This document shows, one piece after another, positions 33,529 through 43,186 of a stretch of DNA of 64,000 bases. The number at the start of each line of letters is the position of its first letter. The first letter of the stretch is position 1. A program made the translations under genes and the position numbers. The DNA comes from CAVOJY01 sp963696405. Its GTDB lineage: Bacteria > Chloroflexota > Limnocylindria > Limnocylindrales > CSP1-4. Location of the stretch: contig CAVOJY010000006.1 in the NCBI GenBank assembly GCA_963696405.1, positions 496,001-560,000 on the forward strand, in the 5' to 3' direction. Below the pieces are notes generated by a model. The model did no database searches. It saw only the letters and a program-made list of their open reading frames with translations, and was not told where the DNA came from.

Positions 33529-35137
33529 CTAGATGCGGACGCGGGCCGGGCCGGGGTTGGCCGGCATCGCGGTGTCGAGCAGCTCGTGGACGATGCGATC
33601 CGGATCCCAGCGGTCCTGGTTCGTCAGCACGACCACCGCGACGCCCTGGTCGGGGAGGTACCGCATCGCCGACCGGTAGCCGCCCAGGCGCCCGCTGTGA
33701 CCGAGCGTCGCGAATCGTCCGAGCGCCAGCCGCTGCAACCCGTAGCCGTACGGCAGGTCCGCCTTCAGCCGCTGCGCCTCGGCGACGCTCTCCATGGCCT
33801 GGAGCGACGCCCCTGACAGGGCGGAACCACCATAGAGGGCACGCGCCCAGCGGGCGAGGTCCGCCGCGGTCGAGGCGAGCCCGCCGGCCGCCCAGGCCGC
33901 AGTGGCCACCGCCGTGAACGGCATGACCGACGTGCCGTCGCTCCAGTCGATCGGGACCGCAGCAGGGGCCAAGCTGTAGAAGTCGTACCCGTGGGAGACC
34001 GGACCCACCGGCGGTTCGGACCCCTGGAGGTGCGTGGAGCGCAGGCCGAGCGGTTCGATCGAACCGCTCTCGGTACAGCTCCGCGAGCGGCTTGCCGGTC
34101 GCCCGCTCGGCGACAAGCCCGAGGAGCACGTAGTTGGTGTTCGAGTAGTACCACGCGGTGCCCGGCGCCGTGCGCGGCGGACCCGCGTAGCGAAGCACCT
34201 CCATCGGGGTCCAGGTGCGCGTCTTTGGACGCCGGAGGGCGTTGTCAAGCGTGCCGCTGCCGAAGAAGTCGTCGAGGCCGCTGGTGTGGTCCAGGAGCCT
34301 GCGAAGCGTGATTCCCGGGCCGAGCAGTGACGCTGGGGCGGTGACCGTCGCACCGGGCTGCGCCGTCCCCGGCGCCGGGCCGGCCGGAAGCGACGGCACC
34401 CACTTGGAGACGGGATCGTCGAGTGACAGGACCCCATCCTCCGCGAGCTGGAGGATGAGCGCTGCCGTGAACGTCTTGGTAATGCTCCCGATGGAGAACT
34501 CCGTCTCTGCGGTCACACCGCGCTCCGCTTCGAGGTCCGCGTAGCCGGCGGCACCCATCCAGAGGCGGCCGTCCGGCCAGAGGATCGCGACGCTGACGCC
34601 CGGCAAGGCGTAGCGCTTCCGCGCTGCATTCACGGTGCGCTTGAGCGCGGCGGCCACCCGCGCGGAAGGTCGGAGGCCGGAGTTGACGACCGGCGCCGGC
34701 GGCCCGTAGACGGCCGAGGGATCGAGGCTGGGCCCCGGGGTCGGGGCCGCGGTCGTGGCCGGCCCGGCGAATGGCGGCGCGGAAGCCACCGAAGCGACCC
34801 CGTCCGGCCCCGTCGAAGCGGGTGGACCGCCGACCGCCTGCGGCGACGACGTGGCGAGCGGCTGGCCCGGCCCCCGGGCCGGGGGCGCAAACCCCGACGC
34901 AATGAGCAGGACCAGTGAGATCGCCAGGGCCGAGAGGCCGGCGACCGGAATGGTCAGCAACCAGCGCGTCCTGCGAGCGCGGCCGTCTGGCCTGCCAACC
35001 GGGTCTGCCGGACCTGGCGGACCGGGCGAACCCGCCGCCGAAGCGCCCTGAGGCAAGTCCGTGGAACCTCCCGAGCGCGGGGCAACGTGATGGGCGAGTG
35101 GCGTTGGCGGTCCATCAATCCGCGGATCCGGGCCCAC
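33529..35137 (-). CDS. Serine beta-lactamase/DD-peptidase family protein, membrane-anchored, frameshifted
   Basis: From GTG 35137: a Pro/Gly-rich cytoplasmic start, one membrane helix (LLTIPVAGLSALAISLVLLIAS), a Pro/Ser/Ala-rich spacer, then the class C-like hydrolase. The catalytic SxxK is SITKTFTAALI, the Tyr motif YSNTNYVLLG and the third motif LGHSGRLGGY. After ELYRERF near 34060 one extra base shifts the frame. The correct continuation (IEPLGLRSTHLQGSEPPVG to ANPGPARVRI) ends at 33529, while the unshifted frame runs on to 33341 as junk. Intact product about 535 aa. It acts outside the membrane, perhaps as an esterase or D,D-peptidase; true beta-lactam hydrolysis is not implied. Confidence 0.82.
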
Positions 35138-35179
35138 CCCGAGCGCCCTCGCGTGCGTCCAGCCGGACGAAGGGCGAGA

Positions 35180-35824
35180 TCAGCCCTCCGCGGCGGGAGA
35201 CTCCTCTGTCGGCGCAGGCGCGCCCTCGGCCGGTGCGGCCGGCACCACCTCGGGCACATGCTCGACGCGCGGCCGGTTGACGTGCGCCACCGCCTCGTCC
35301 AGGTCGGTCAGCAGCGTCACCTGCGGCGGTATCACGAGGTCCCGAACATGGATGACATCGTCGAAGGTCGCCAGGGGGCTGATGTCGTACTCGATAGCCG
35401 ACGGGATGTCGGCCGGCAGCGCGCGCACCCGCACCTGGTCGAGCGCATGGAGGAAGACGCCGTCATGCTTCTCCACGGCCGCCGACTCCCCGACCGGGAC
35501 GAGCCGGACATCGACCGTCAGTTCCTCGGTCATCTTCACGAGGTGGAAATCGACGTGCACCGGCGTTCGCCGGACGGGATGCTCCTGGACCGTCTGGATC
35601 ATGACCGGACGTGGCCGGCCGGAACCGATCTTCAGGTCGACGAGGGCGTGGCGGCCGGAGGAGCGACGGAGCGTGTCGAATTCGCGCGCGTCCACCTGGA
35701 TCGACTCGGACGCGTGCCCGTGGCCGAACACGACGGCGGGGAGGATCCCCTCGCGGCGAAGACGCGCTACTTCCTTGCCGTGCAGTTCGCGCTTGCTGGC
35801 GCTCAGGGTAGGTCGGGTGCTCAC
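35180..35824 (-). CDS. rplY: 50S ribosomal protein L25/general stress protein Ctc
   Basis: 214 aa from GTG 35824. Long (Ctc) form: 5S-rRNA-binding L25 domain at residues 1-95 (TLSASKRELHGKEVARLRREG, LPAVVFGHG) and the TL5 C-terminal beta domain (VHVDFHLVKMTEELTVDVRLV). The tail is Pro/Ala/Glu-rich. The start is supported by homology at SASKRE; GAGG sits 10 nt upstream. It is divergent from the response regulator. Confidence 0.92.
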   Translation of the reverse strand: MSTRPTLSASKRELHGKEVARLRREGILPAVVFGHGHASESIQVDAREFDTLRRSSGRHALVDLKIGSGRPRPVMIQTVQEHPVRRTPVHVDFHLVKMTEELTVDVRLVPVGESAAVEKHDGVFLHALDQVRVRALPADIPSAIEYDISPLATFDDVIHVRDLVIPPQVTLLTDLDEAVAHVNRPRVEHVPEVVPAAPAEGAPAPTEESPAAEG

Positions 35825-35882
35825 GGAGTGACAACCTCGGGTGCTCTGGGAAGAGGTCGATGGTACCAGACGCCACTCGTTG

Positions 35883-35888
35883 TACGAT
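35883..35888 (+). promoter_or_regulatory. -10 hexamer (TACGAT) of the response regulator gene
   Basis: Ends 8 nt before ATG 35897. On the other strand TACCAT (35859-35864 region) could serve rplY, making this a compact divergent promoter. Confidence 0.4.
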
Positions 35889-35896
35889 GCTGGCAC

Positions 35897-36595
35897 ATGA
35901 ACGCCACCATCCTCATCGTCGAGGACGAGTTCGCCGTCAGCCGGGGCATCGAGTACGCCCTCCAGCAGGAGGGATACACGGTCAAGGTCGCCCGCAACGG
36001 CGAGGAGGGCCTTGAGTTCGCTACGCAGCAGGCGCCGGACCTCGTCATCCTCGACGTCCGTCTCCCGGGGATGGACGGGTTCGAGGTCCTCAGGCGCCTG
36101 CGCACCGCCGGCACGAAGGCGCCCGTCCTCTTTCTCACGGCGCGCGACGATGAGGTGGACAAGGTCATCGGCCTCGAGCTCGGCGCCGACGACTACCTTA
36201 CGAAGCCTTTCAGCCTGCGGGAACTCATGAGCCGGATCAAGGCACTCCTCCGCAGGGCATACGGCGAGTTCGCCGACGCGGCGGGCGGCCGGGTCATCCG
36301 CCACCGCGACCTGGTGATCGACCTCGAGCGGCGCCGGGTCTCGCGGGGCAGCCGCCGCATCGCACTCACCGCCACCGAGTTCGAGATCCTCCGTCACCTT
36401 GCGGCGCGGCCGGGCCGGGTCTACACGCGCCGCGAGCTCCTCGAGCTCATCCGCGATTACGAGGCGCTCGACCAGGACGAGAAGACGATCAACGTCCACG
36501 TCAGCCACCTGCGCGAGAAACTCGAGGACGACCCCTTCTCGCCGGCCTTCATCCTGACCGTGCGCGGTGCCGGCTACGCCTTCGCCGAGCGCTGA
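35897..36595 (+). CDS. OmpR/PhoB-family response regulator
   Basis: 232 aa. Receiver domain with acidic pair (LIVEDE), phospho-acceptor Asp in VILDVRLPGMDG, Thr in LFLTARD and Lys in YLTKPF. The winged-helix DNA-binding domain has LTATEFEILRHLAARPGRVYTR and INVHVSHLREKLEDD. It pairs with the sensor kinase that begins at its 3' end. Target genes are unknown; the HtrA gene just downstream is a reasonable candidate for an envelope-stress regulon. Confidence 0.93.
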   Translation: MNATILIVEDEFAVSRGIEYALQQEGYTVKVARNGEEGLEFATQQAPDLVILDVRLPGMDGFEVLRRLRTAGTKAPVLFLTARDDEVDKVIGLELGADDYLTKPFSLRELMSRIKALLRRAYGEFADAAGGRVIRHRDLVIDLERRRVSRGSRRIALTATEFEILRHLAARPGRVYTRRELLELIRDYEALDQDEKTINVHVSHLREKLEDDPFSPAFILTVRGAGYAFAER

Positions 36596-36629
36596 CGCGC
36601 CGGTTGGCTCGCAGCACCCGCCCACGGCG

Positions 36630-38303
36630 ATGATCGAGGGTGGGCCGGGGGCTGAGCCGGCGGACGAACTCGCCGCAGAGACCGCCGCGGAACCCGGGTC
36701 TTCCGCCCAGCGCGCCGGCGGGCGGGGGGCGAAACCCCGCCGCTCGTTGCCTTTCGTGCCGCGGACATCGCGCGGCCGGCTCGCCGTCGCCATCTCACTC
36801 GTGGTGGCCTTCTCGCTCCTGCTCGTGCTCGCGGTCCTGCCGCGCCTGCTCGACAGCTACTTCCGCCAGCAGGAAGACCAGAACCTGCAGGCCCGCGCGA
36901 CGGCCGTGGGCCAGATCCTCTTCCAGCAGATCCGGCTCATCCAGCGCGGCGGCGCCGTGCCCGTCCTCGCCCCGACCGAGCCGCTCTCCGTCTCCGAGCT
37001 GATCCTCGCATCCCTAACGGAGCGTGGCCAGGCGCCCGACGACCGGTCCTACCTATCGGCCGTGGCCGATGCCGTCGCCCAGGCGGACCTCGAGGTGGCC
37101 TTCTACCCCGGCTCAAGCACGGAGGACGACCCGGTCGCGGTGCTTCGGGCGCAGGCAGCTGGCGGCGACCCCGGAAGCGGCCGCGAATCGGGCTCCCTCT
37201 CCGGTTCCTTCCAGCTTCCGGACTACTACTGGTCGCAGTTCTCGAGCTCCGTCCCAGTGAGGACGGTGGCGTTCACGCTGTCGAGCCCGATCACCTTCCG
37301 GGAGCGGACGATCACCACCGTCTTCACCGTCCTGGCTGTCGTCGCCATCGCCGCGCTCAGTCTCGCGGTCGTCGTCGCGTTTGTGCTCGCCGACCGCCTC
37401 ACCACCCCGCTGCGACGCCTGACCGCGGCATCGCGGGCGCTCGCGGAGGGGAAGCTGGACGCCCGCGTCGACGTCGCTCCCACGTGGGCACCTGAGATGA
37501 GCGAGCTCGCCAGCGCGTTCAACCGCATGGCGGAGCGTCTCCAGGAATCGATGGAGTACATTCGCCACGACCGCGATCGCAGCCGCGAGTTCCTGGCGGA
37601 CGTGAGCCACGAGTTGCGGACGCCGATCGCTGCGCTCATGACGTTCAACGAGCTCCTCCGCGACGGCGCGGTGAACGACGCAGGCACCCGCCAGGAGTTC
37701 CTCGAGACGAGCCACGAGCAGATCGAGCGCCTCGACTGGCTGGCCGCGAACCTGCTTGAGCTGTCGAAACTCGACTCCGGCCTCATCGCGCTCGAGCTGC
37801 GCCCCGACGACCTGCGCTCGCTGGTCGAAAGCGCGGTCCAGCAGGCCGAGCCCGGCGCGAAGCGCAAGGGCGTCGAGCTGACCGCGGAAGTCCCGGGCCA
37901 GCCCCTCCGGCAGCGTCACGACTCCCAGCGAATGGGGCAGGTGATGAGCAACCTCATCAGCAACGCCGTGAAGTTCACGCCGCCCGGTGGTTCGGTGACG
38001 GTTTCCCTGCGCGGGACGCGGGCCGGCGCGGTCATCACTGTCCGGGACACCGGCACGGGCATCGACGCGACCGAGCTGCCGCACGTCTTCGACCGCTTCT
38101 ACCGCGGCTCCCGTTCGACGGAGATGCGGGCGGCCGGGTCTGGGCTGGGCCTCTCGATCGCCCGGTCGATCGTGGAGATGCACGGAGGGCGGATCGCCAT
38201 CGCGAGCACCCTCGGCAAGGGAACCGCGGTCGAAGTCCTCCTGCCGAAAGAGGTCGCGGCGCACGACGTGATGGAATCTTCACCGGCCGCACCCCGCGCT
38301 TGA
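36630..38303 (+). CDS. Sensor histidine kinase
   Basis: About 557 aa. Two membrane helices (LAVAISLVVAFSLLLVLAV and TVFTVLAVVAIAALSLAVVVAFVLA) flank a ~150-aa outer sensor region. A HAMP domain follows (ADRLTTPLRRLTAASRALAEG). The phospho-His is in FLADVSHELRTPIAAL; N box NLISNAVKFTPPGG, G1 DTGTGID, F FDRFYRG and G2 GSGLGLSIARS are complete. ATG 36630 is used; GTG 36567, which overlaps the regulator by 29 nt, is an alternative. It phosphorylates the upstream regulator. The signal is unknown. Confidence 0.92.
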   Translation: MIEGGPGAEPADELAAETAAEPGSSAQRAGGRGAKPRRSLPFVPRTSRGRLAVAISLVVAFSLLLVLAVLPRLLDSYFRQQEDQNLQARATAVGQILFQQIRLIQRGGAVPVLAPTEPLSVSELILASLTERGQAPDDRSYLSAVADAVAQADLEVAFYPGSSTEDDPVAVLRAQAAGGDPGSGRESGSLSGSFQLPDYYWSQFSSSVPVRTVAFTLSSPITFRERTITTVFTVLAVVAIAALSLAVVVAFVLADRLTTPLRRLTAASRALAEGKLDARVDVAPTWAPEMSELASAFNRMAERLQESMEYIRHDRDRSREFLADVSHELRTPIAALMTFNELLRDGAVNDAGTRQEFLETSHEQIERLDWLAANLLELSKLDSGLIALELRPDDLRSLVESAVQQAEPGAKRKGVELTAEVPGQPLRQRHDSQRMGQVMSNLISNAVKFTPPGGSVTVSLRGTRAGAVITVRDTGTGIDATELPHVFDRFYRGSRSTEMRAAGSGLGLSIARSIVEMHGGRIAIASTLGKGTAVEVLLPKEVAAHDVMESSPAAPRA

Positions 38304-38426
38304 ACCCGCGCCTGCGAGAGTTGGGGACAAGAAAGATCTCGACTCCCGATCCGGGTACTCCTCCGAGCGCCGGGAGCGGGCAGCGGGCCCACCGAACACC
38401 GATCACCCGATGAGGACATCCACACG

Positions 38427-39755
38427 ATGAGCGAACCTGTGCAGCCCGGCGACTTCTCCAGCCGGTACAGCCCTCCCCCCGAGCCCAGGCCAACCTGGTC
38501 CCCAGAAGCCTGGCAGGCGGCCCAGCCGGGCCCCTGGTCCGGGTATGCGCCGCCGCCGCCCGCCCCCCAGCCGGCGCCCGCACGCGGGCGCACCGGCGGG
38601 CTCGTTGCGCTCGTCCTCGTCGTGGCCCTCCTGGCCGCAGGGCTCGCCTCGACCGGCACCTACCTGGCCCTGTCAGCAAGCGGCGCGCTCGACCGGCCCG
38701 CCCCGGTGGCAACCGGCCCGGCGGTCGCGAACACGGCCGCGACGCCCGTAGACCAGCGCACCGTCACGCTCGACGAGCAGTCGGCCATCATCACCGCGGC
38801 AGCCGCGGTGAACCCGGCGGTCGTCACCATCACCGTCAGCAGCGGCACAGGCGGTTCGCAGCTCGACCCGTACCAGCTCCCGACGCAGGGCGTCGGCTCG
38901 GGCATCCTCTATGACGCTTCCGGCTGGATACTCACGAACCGCCACGTCGTCGAAGGCGGGGACAATATCACCGTCCTCCTCCAGGACGGCCGCCAGTTCC
39001 CCGGCACGACGTACGGCGTTGACACGTACACGGACCTCGCGATCGTGAAGATCGAGGGCCCCAACCTCCCGGTCGCCCAAATCGGCGACTCGGCCACCCT
39101 GAAGCAGGGCCAGCGCATCGTGGCCATCGGCAGCCCCCTGGGCGACTTCACGAACAGCGTCACCGCGGGCGTCGTCAGCGCGCTCGGGCGCGCGATCACC
39201 GTGAACGACGAGCAGACCGGCCAGCCGGTCCGCGTTCGGAGCCTGATCCAGCACGACGCGTCGATCAACCCGGGCAATTCCGGCGGCGCGCTGGTGGACG
39301 TCTCGGGACAGGTCGTCGGCATCAACACCGCGGTCGCATCGACCGCCCAGGGGATCGGCTTCGCGATCCCCATCAACATCGCCAAGCCCATCATGATCGA
39401 GGCGGTGGCGGGCAAGGAACTGTCCCGGCCCTGGATCGGCATCTACTACACGCAGCTCGACCCCGCGACCGCGAAGGAGCTGAAGTCCCCGGTCGACTAC
39501 GGCGCGCTCATCCAGCAGCCCGAAGGCAGCACCGCGCCTGCCGTCCAGCCCGACAGCCCAGCTGCGAAGGCCGGCCTGAAGGATGGCGACATCATCACCA
39601 AGATGGACGGCCAGCAGATCGACGCGGGCCGGTCGCTCGAGGACCTGCTCCTCTCCCACAACTCCGGTGACACGATCCAGGTCGAGGTGCTCCGCGACGG
39701 CCAGGCCGTCACCGTGTCCCTGACCCTGGGAACGCGCCCCCAAGCGGTCCAGTGA
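38427..39755 (+). CDS. HtrA/DegP-type trypsin-like serine protease with PDZ domain
   Basis: 442 aa. A Pro-rich cytoplasmic N-terminus (residues 1-55), one membrane helix (GGLVALVLVVALLAAGLA), then the protease: His in ILTNRHVVEG, Asp in YTDLAIVKIEG, Ser in NPGNSGGALVD. A single PDZ domain (SPAAKAGLKDGDIITKMDGQ) ends the protein. It faces outward and degrades or refolds damaged envelope proteins. It is 123 nt behind the two-component system, the same direction, so regulation by it is plausible. A strong terminator follows. Confidence 0.93.
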   Translation: MSEPVQPGDFSSRYSPPPEPRPTWSPEAWQAAQPGPWSGYAPPPPAPQPAPARGRTGGLVALVLVVALLAAGLASTGTYLALSASGALDRPAPVATGPAVANTAATPVDQRTVTLDEQSAIITAAAAVNPAVVTITVSSGTGGSQLDPYQLPTQGVGSGILYDASGWILTNRHVVEGGDNITVLLQDGRQFPGTTYGVDTYTDLAIVKIEGPNLPVAQIGDSATLKQGQRIVAIGSPLGDFTNSVTAGVVSALGRAITVNDEQTGQPVRVRSLIQHDASINPGNSGGALVDVSGQVVGINTAVASTAQGIGFAIPINIAKPIMIEAVAGKELSRPWIGIYYTQLDPATAKELKSPVDYGALIQQPEGSTAPAVQPDSPAAKAGLKDGDIITKMDGQQIDAGRSLEDLLLSHNSGDTIQVEVLRDGQAVTVSLTLGTRPQAVQ

Positions 39756-39838
39756 GCGCGCCCCGGTAGCTGCCGGGCGGGGTCCGCCCGCAGCCGCCGG
39801 GGGCTGCCGCTCTCCTCACCACGACGAATCCACCCATC

Positions 39839-39874
39839 GAGCGCCGACCGGCCCCCACCACCCGGTCGGCGCTC
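39839..39874. terminator. Terminator between htrA and folB
   Basis: 13-bp perfect stem GAGCGCCGACCGG / CCGGTCGGCGCTC with a 10-nt loop, between convergent genes; usable from both sides. Confidence 0.75.
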
Positions 39875-39930
39875 TCATGTCCGGACGGGCCGTCGCGGCC
39901 GGAAGATGGCCATTGCGGCTGCGACGGAGG

Positions 39931-40317
39931 TCAGCGGCTGCGGCCGAGCCTCCGGCCGGGCCGCGCCCGCACGATCTCGACCTCGGCGTAGTCGAGGAGC
40001 CCCGTGATGGGAACCTGTGTCTTGCGGATGCGGACGGCAACGCGGTCGATGGCGAAGGCGGCGAGCAACTCCTGGGCGATCCCCTCGGCGATGGCCTCGA
40101 GGAGCGTGAAATTGGTCGATTCGACCAGTTCCCGGCAGATGTCGTAGGCGCGGCCGTAATCGGCCGTCTTTGCGATGTCGTCGTCCAGGCCGGCCGGCTG
40201 CAGGTTCAGGTGGAGCTCGACGTCCACCTCGAGTGGCTGAGGACGCGAGCGCTCCTCCTCGGTGAGGCCGTGGTGGCCGACAAAGACCATCTTCCTGAGC
40301 GTGATACGGTCGGTCAT
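39931..40317 (-). CDS. folB: Dihydroneopterin aldolase
   Basis: 128 aa from ATG 40317. Converts 7,8-dihydroneopterin to 6-hydroxymethyl-dihydropterin in folate synthesis. Motifs: ITLRKMVFVGHHGLTEEER (with the Tyr/His-type active-site loop), LEVDVELHL, KTADYGRAYDI, TLLEAIAEGIAQELL and VRIRKTQVPITG (catalytic Lys). It starts 17 nt after folP, so folC-folP-folB form one operon. The end is Arg-rich. Confidence 0.92.
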   Translation of the reverse strand: MTDRITLRKMVFVGHHGLTEEERSRPQPLEVDVELHLNLQPAGLDDDIAKTADYGRAYDICRELVESTNFTLLEAIAEGIAQELLAAFAIDRVAVRIRKTQVPITGLLDYAEVEIVRARPGRRLGRSR

Positions 40318-40334
40318 CGACTGCTCCCCCGTGG

Positions 40335-41243
40335 TCAGCGGCGCACGATCGCGTCGCACATCCGGGCGACGCGGACGTTCGGCTCGACGTCGTGCACACG
40401 GACAATGTCCACGCCCGCTGCCACCCCGAGCGCAGTGGTGGCGAGCGTGCCCTCCAGGCGCTCCGTCACGGGCAGCCCGAGCACGATCCCGATGGTCGAT
40501 TTGCGGCTCATGCCCAGGAGCACGGGCCGCCGCAGCAGGCGGAGCGCCGCCAGTTCGTGCAGGAGCACGAGGTTCTGCTCGGGCGTCTTGCCGAAGCCCA
40601 TGCCCGGGTCCACGATGATGCGCTCCCACGGCACGCCGGCGGCGACGGCGCGCTCGACCGCACGCTGGAGATCGGCGATCACTTCGGCGATGACGTTGAC
40701 GTACCGCGCCTCGCGCCGGTTGTGCATGATCACGAGGGGGACCTCCCGCTCGGCGGCGATCCGGGCAAGCGCGTCGGCCGAGCCCGTGCCCCAGATGTCG
40801 TTCAGGAGGTTTGCGCCAGCGTCGAGCGAAGCCTCGGCCACGCCGGGTTTTGTCGTGTCCACGCTGATCGGCAGCGCCGGAAGCGCCTCGCGGACCGCGC
40901 GCACGACCGGGACGACCCGGCGGAGCTCCTCGGGCTCTGCCACCTGGACCGCGGCCGGACGCGTCGATTCGCCGCCGACGTCGAGGAGGTCCGCGCCCTC
41001 GGCGACCATGCGCAGGGCCTGCGCGACGGCCGCCTCGACCATGGAGGCGGGGGCGGCGCCTCCCCGCGCCATGAGCCCATCGCCGCTGAATGAGTCCGGG
41101 GTGACGTTGACGATGCCCATGAGGTACGTCCGGGCGCCCCACCGGAAGGTCGCGGCCCCGATGCTGGTTTCGCCGAGGACCATGGCAGGCACGCCCGACC
41201 CCGCGTCCTCGGGCAGCGGGACATGGGTGGGCCGGCTCGACAT
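40335..41243 (-). CDS. folP: Dihydropteroate synthase
   Basis: 302 aa from ATG 41243. Joins p-aminobenzoate to the pterin pyrophosphate. Hallmarks: MGIVNVTPDSFSGDG, LLDVGGESTRPAA, SVDTTKPGVAE, VIMHNRREARY, IIVDPGMGFGKT and LLGMSRKSTIG. It lies 10 nt after folC and 17 nt before folB. The longer upstream frame overlaps folC and lacks homology, so it is not used. This is the classic sulfonamide target. Confidence 0.94.
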   Translation of the reverse strand: MSSRPTHVPLPEDAGSGVPAMVLGETSIGAATFRWGARTYLMGIVNVTPDSFSGDGLMARGGAAPASMVEAAVAQALRMVAEGADLLDVGGESTRPAAVQVAEPEELRRVVPVVRAVREALPALPISVDTTKPGVAEASLDAGANLLNDIWGTGSADALARIAAEREVPLVIMHNRREARYVNVIAEVIADLQRAVERAVAAGVPWERIIVDPGMGFGKTPEQNLVLLHELAALRLLRRPVLLGMSRKSTIGIVLGLPVTERLEGTLATTALGVAAGVDIVRVHDVEPNVRVARMCDAIVRR

Positions 41244-41253
41244 CGCCCCCAGC

Positions 41254-42591
41254 CTACGCGATGAGCCCCCGCGACGCGAGCGAGGCGCGCACCGCGCCGA
41301 CGAGGTAGAGAGAGCCCGCCACGACGACCGCACCCCCATCGCGGGCCGCGGCCTCCAGGGCCTCGCCCAGGGCGCGTTCCGGCGGCTCGACGGCCGTCGC
41401 TTCGGAACCGGGGGCGCGCTCTCGCCACGCTCGGGCGAGCCGTGCTGCCGGCATCGCCCGTTCGACGTCCACGCGCGTCGCCAGGATTCGCGCGCCCTTG
41501 ATGGCGGGATGGCCGGAACAGCGCTCGAGGATGGCGGCGACGTCCTTGTCGGCCATGAACCCCGTGACGAGCGTCAGGCGTCCGGCCGACAGGTGCGGCC
41601 GCAAGTCTGTGAGGGCCCCCAGGAGCGCCTCAAAGCCGGCCGGGTTGTGGGCCCCGTCCAGGAGGACATCGACCGGCCCGCGGGACGCGTCCGGGCGCAC
41701 GGTGAGCAGCTCCATCCGGCCCGGCCAGCGCGCGGCAGCGAGCCCTGCCCTGCGGGCGTCCGCGGGCGCAGCCGCGAGGCCGGCGGTCTCGAGCGCGTCG
41801 AGCGTCGCGAGGGCCACCGCCACGTTCGCGGCCTGGTGACGCCCGAGCAGTCCGACCCGGGTCGCGCCCAGGCCGGGCGCGTCGACGACGATGCCATCCC
41901 GGTCCACCCGGAGGACCGGCAGCGGCGCGACAATTGCGAGGGGAACGCGCATTCGGCTCGCCCGCCGCCTGATGACGGTGAGCGCCTCGCCCGTTGCGCC
42001 GGTTACCGCAAGATCTCCGCGTTTGATGATCGCGGCCTTCTCCCGGCCGATCGCCGAGAGGGTGTCCCCCAGGCGGTCCATGTGGTCGAAGGCGACGTTC
42101 GTCACCGCGGCCACGCCTCCGTCCCAGACGTTCGTGGCGTCCAGGCGCCCGCCCAGCCCCACCTCTACGACCGCAATATCGACGCGACAGCGCTCGAGCC
42201 AGGCGAAGGCGGCAGCGGTGAGGAGCTCGAATTCCGTGGGCGGACCCAACCGGCGCGGGATCCGGCCGGCCGCGGCCAGCACATCGCTGACGACGACGCC
42301 GAAATCCTCCTCCGCAATCGCTTCGCCGTCGACGACGATCCGCTCCCGGTACTCCACCAGGTGTGGCTTGGGGGTCTGCCCCACCCGCAGGCCGGCCTCG
42401 CGCAGCACCGCTGCCACCAGGGCCTGGACGCTGCCCTTGCCGTTCGTCCCGGCGATGAGCGCGCCCGGTATCTCGTCGTGGGGATCGCCGAGCTCGCGAA
42501 GGAGGGCCCGCGTCCTTCCGAGCCCGAGCCGGATACCGTACCGGCCTCGCGCCTGGAGCGCGGCAACGGCCTCCTGGTACGCGAACGTCAT
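41254..42591 (-). CDS. folC: Folylpolyglutamate synthase/dihydrofolate synthase
   Basis: 445 aa from ATG 42591. Adds glutamate to dihydropteroate or folates using ATP. Mur-ligase fold with P-loop IAGTNGKGSV, the VEVGLGGRLDATNV motif, TNVAFDHMDRLGDT with the metal-binding His, and LLDGAHNPAGFEAL. Start overlaps the stop of the four-Cys protein (ATGA), so that gene is co-translated. First of the folC-folP-folB run. Confidence 0.93.
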   Translation of the reverse strand: MTFAYQEAVAALQARGRYGIRLGLGRTRALLRELGDPHDEIPGALIAGTNGKGSVQALVAAVLREAGLRVGQTPKPHLVEYRERIVVDGEAIAEEDFGVVVSDVLAAAGRIPRRLGPPTEFELLTAAAFAWLERCRVDIAVVEVGLGGRLDATNVWDGGVAAVTNVAFDHMDRLGDTLSAIGREKAAIIKRGDLAVTGATGEALTVIRRRASRMRVPLAIVAPLPVLRVDRDGIVVDAPGLGATRVGLLGRHQAANVAVALATLDALETAGLAAAPADARRAGLAAARWPGRMELLTVRPDASRGPVDVLLDGAHNPAGFEALLGALTDLRPHLSAGRLTLVTGFMADKDVAAILERCSGHPAIKGARILATRVDVERAMPAARLARAWRERAPGSEATAVEPPERALGEALEAAARDGGAVVVAGSLYLVGAVRASLASRGLIA

Positions 42592-43019
42592 AGATCCGCG
42601 AGGTCGTCCTCGTAGAAGACGCACTGGTTGAAGCGCGCCGAGAGGCAGACGTCGGAGACGTAGCCCTGCTCGAGGTGAACGCCGCCGCGCAGCTGGCAGC
42701 GCGAGACGTTCGAGTCCTGCCGTGCCAGCGTCTTCAGGACATGGGGCGCATGCGCCGAGATCGGCCCGTGCGAGCCGGTCATGTAGAAGTGCGGACAGAC
42801 GTTCCGGCGGTAGTTGGGGAGACCGAAGGCCAGGCGGCGCGCCAGGGGCGCCGTGGCGGTCGACAGGACGGCGCCACCACCGACCGGCGGCCGGACCGCA
42901 GGGTACGCCGGCATTGGGGGCCGAACCTGGACGCGGACGCGGCTCCACGGCGCAATCGGAATGGCTGATGAGCCACCCGAGCGAAATGGCGGCGCGGGTT
43001 TCGGCGGCTGCCGCTCCAC
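42588..43019 (-). CDS. Small four-cysteine protein coupled to folC
   Basis: 143 aa as given; the true start may be ATG 42914 (108 aa). The N-terminal half is Pro/Arg-rich. The C-terminal ~60 residues carry CPHFYMTG, then SRCQL, then VCLSARFNQCVFY. This Cys spacing, with the ending CLxxxxxxC-x-x-Y, resembles the small Cys motif I recall from many Chloroflexota proteins, and may hold zinc. The stop overlaps folC by ATGA. No known folate function is associated. Confidence that it is real comes from the coupling and the Cys pattern. Confidence 0.65.
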   Translation of the reverse strand: MERQPPKPAPPFRSGGSSAIPIAPWSRVRVQVRPPMPAYPAVRPPVGGGAVLSTATAPLARRLAFGLPNYRRNVCPHFYMTGSHGPISAHAPHVLKTLARQDSNVSRCQLRGGVHLEQGYVSDVCLSARFNQCVFYEDDLADL

Positions 43020-43032
43020 ACTCCCTCTCCAA

Positions 43033-43061
43033 CCAGATGCGACCTAACCTGCCGCATCTGG
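43033..43061. promoter_or_regulatory. 9-bp perfect inverted repeat in a divergent promoter region
   Basis: CCAGATGCG (43033-43041) and CGCATCTGG (43053-43061) with an 11-nt spacer. It lies between the four-Cys/folC operon (minus) and the Ig-like membrane protein (plus). Arm-to-arm centres are about 20 nt apart, two helical turns, as for a dimeric regulator. Confidence 0.45.
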
Positions 43062-43186
43062 ACCGTAGCGTACACCGGGCCACAAGACAAATCCGAAGCC
43101 GGTCGGGCCGGCCTGGCTCGACCCCCGGGGTCCGGCGTCGGGGCTGGCAGCTCTCCTGCATCCGGCGTGCGAGAATCGAGCGACAG

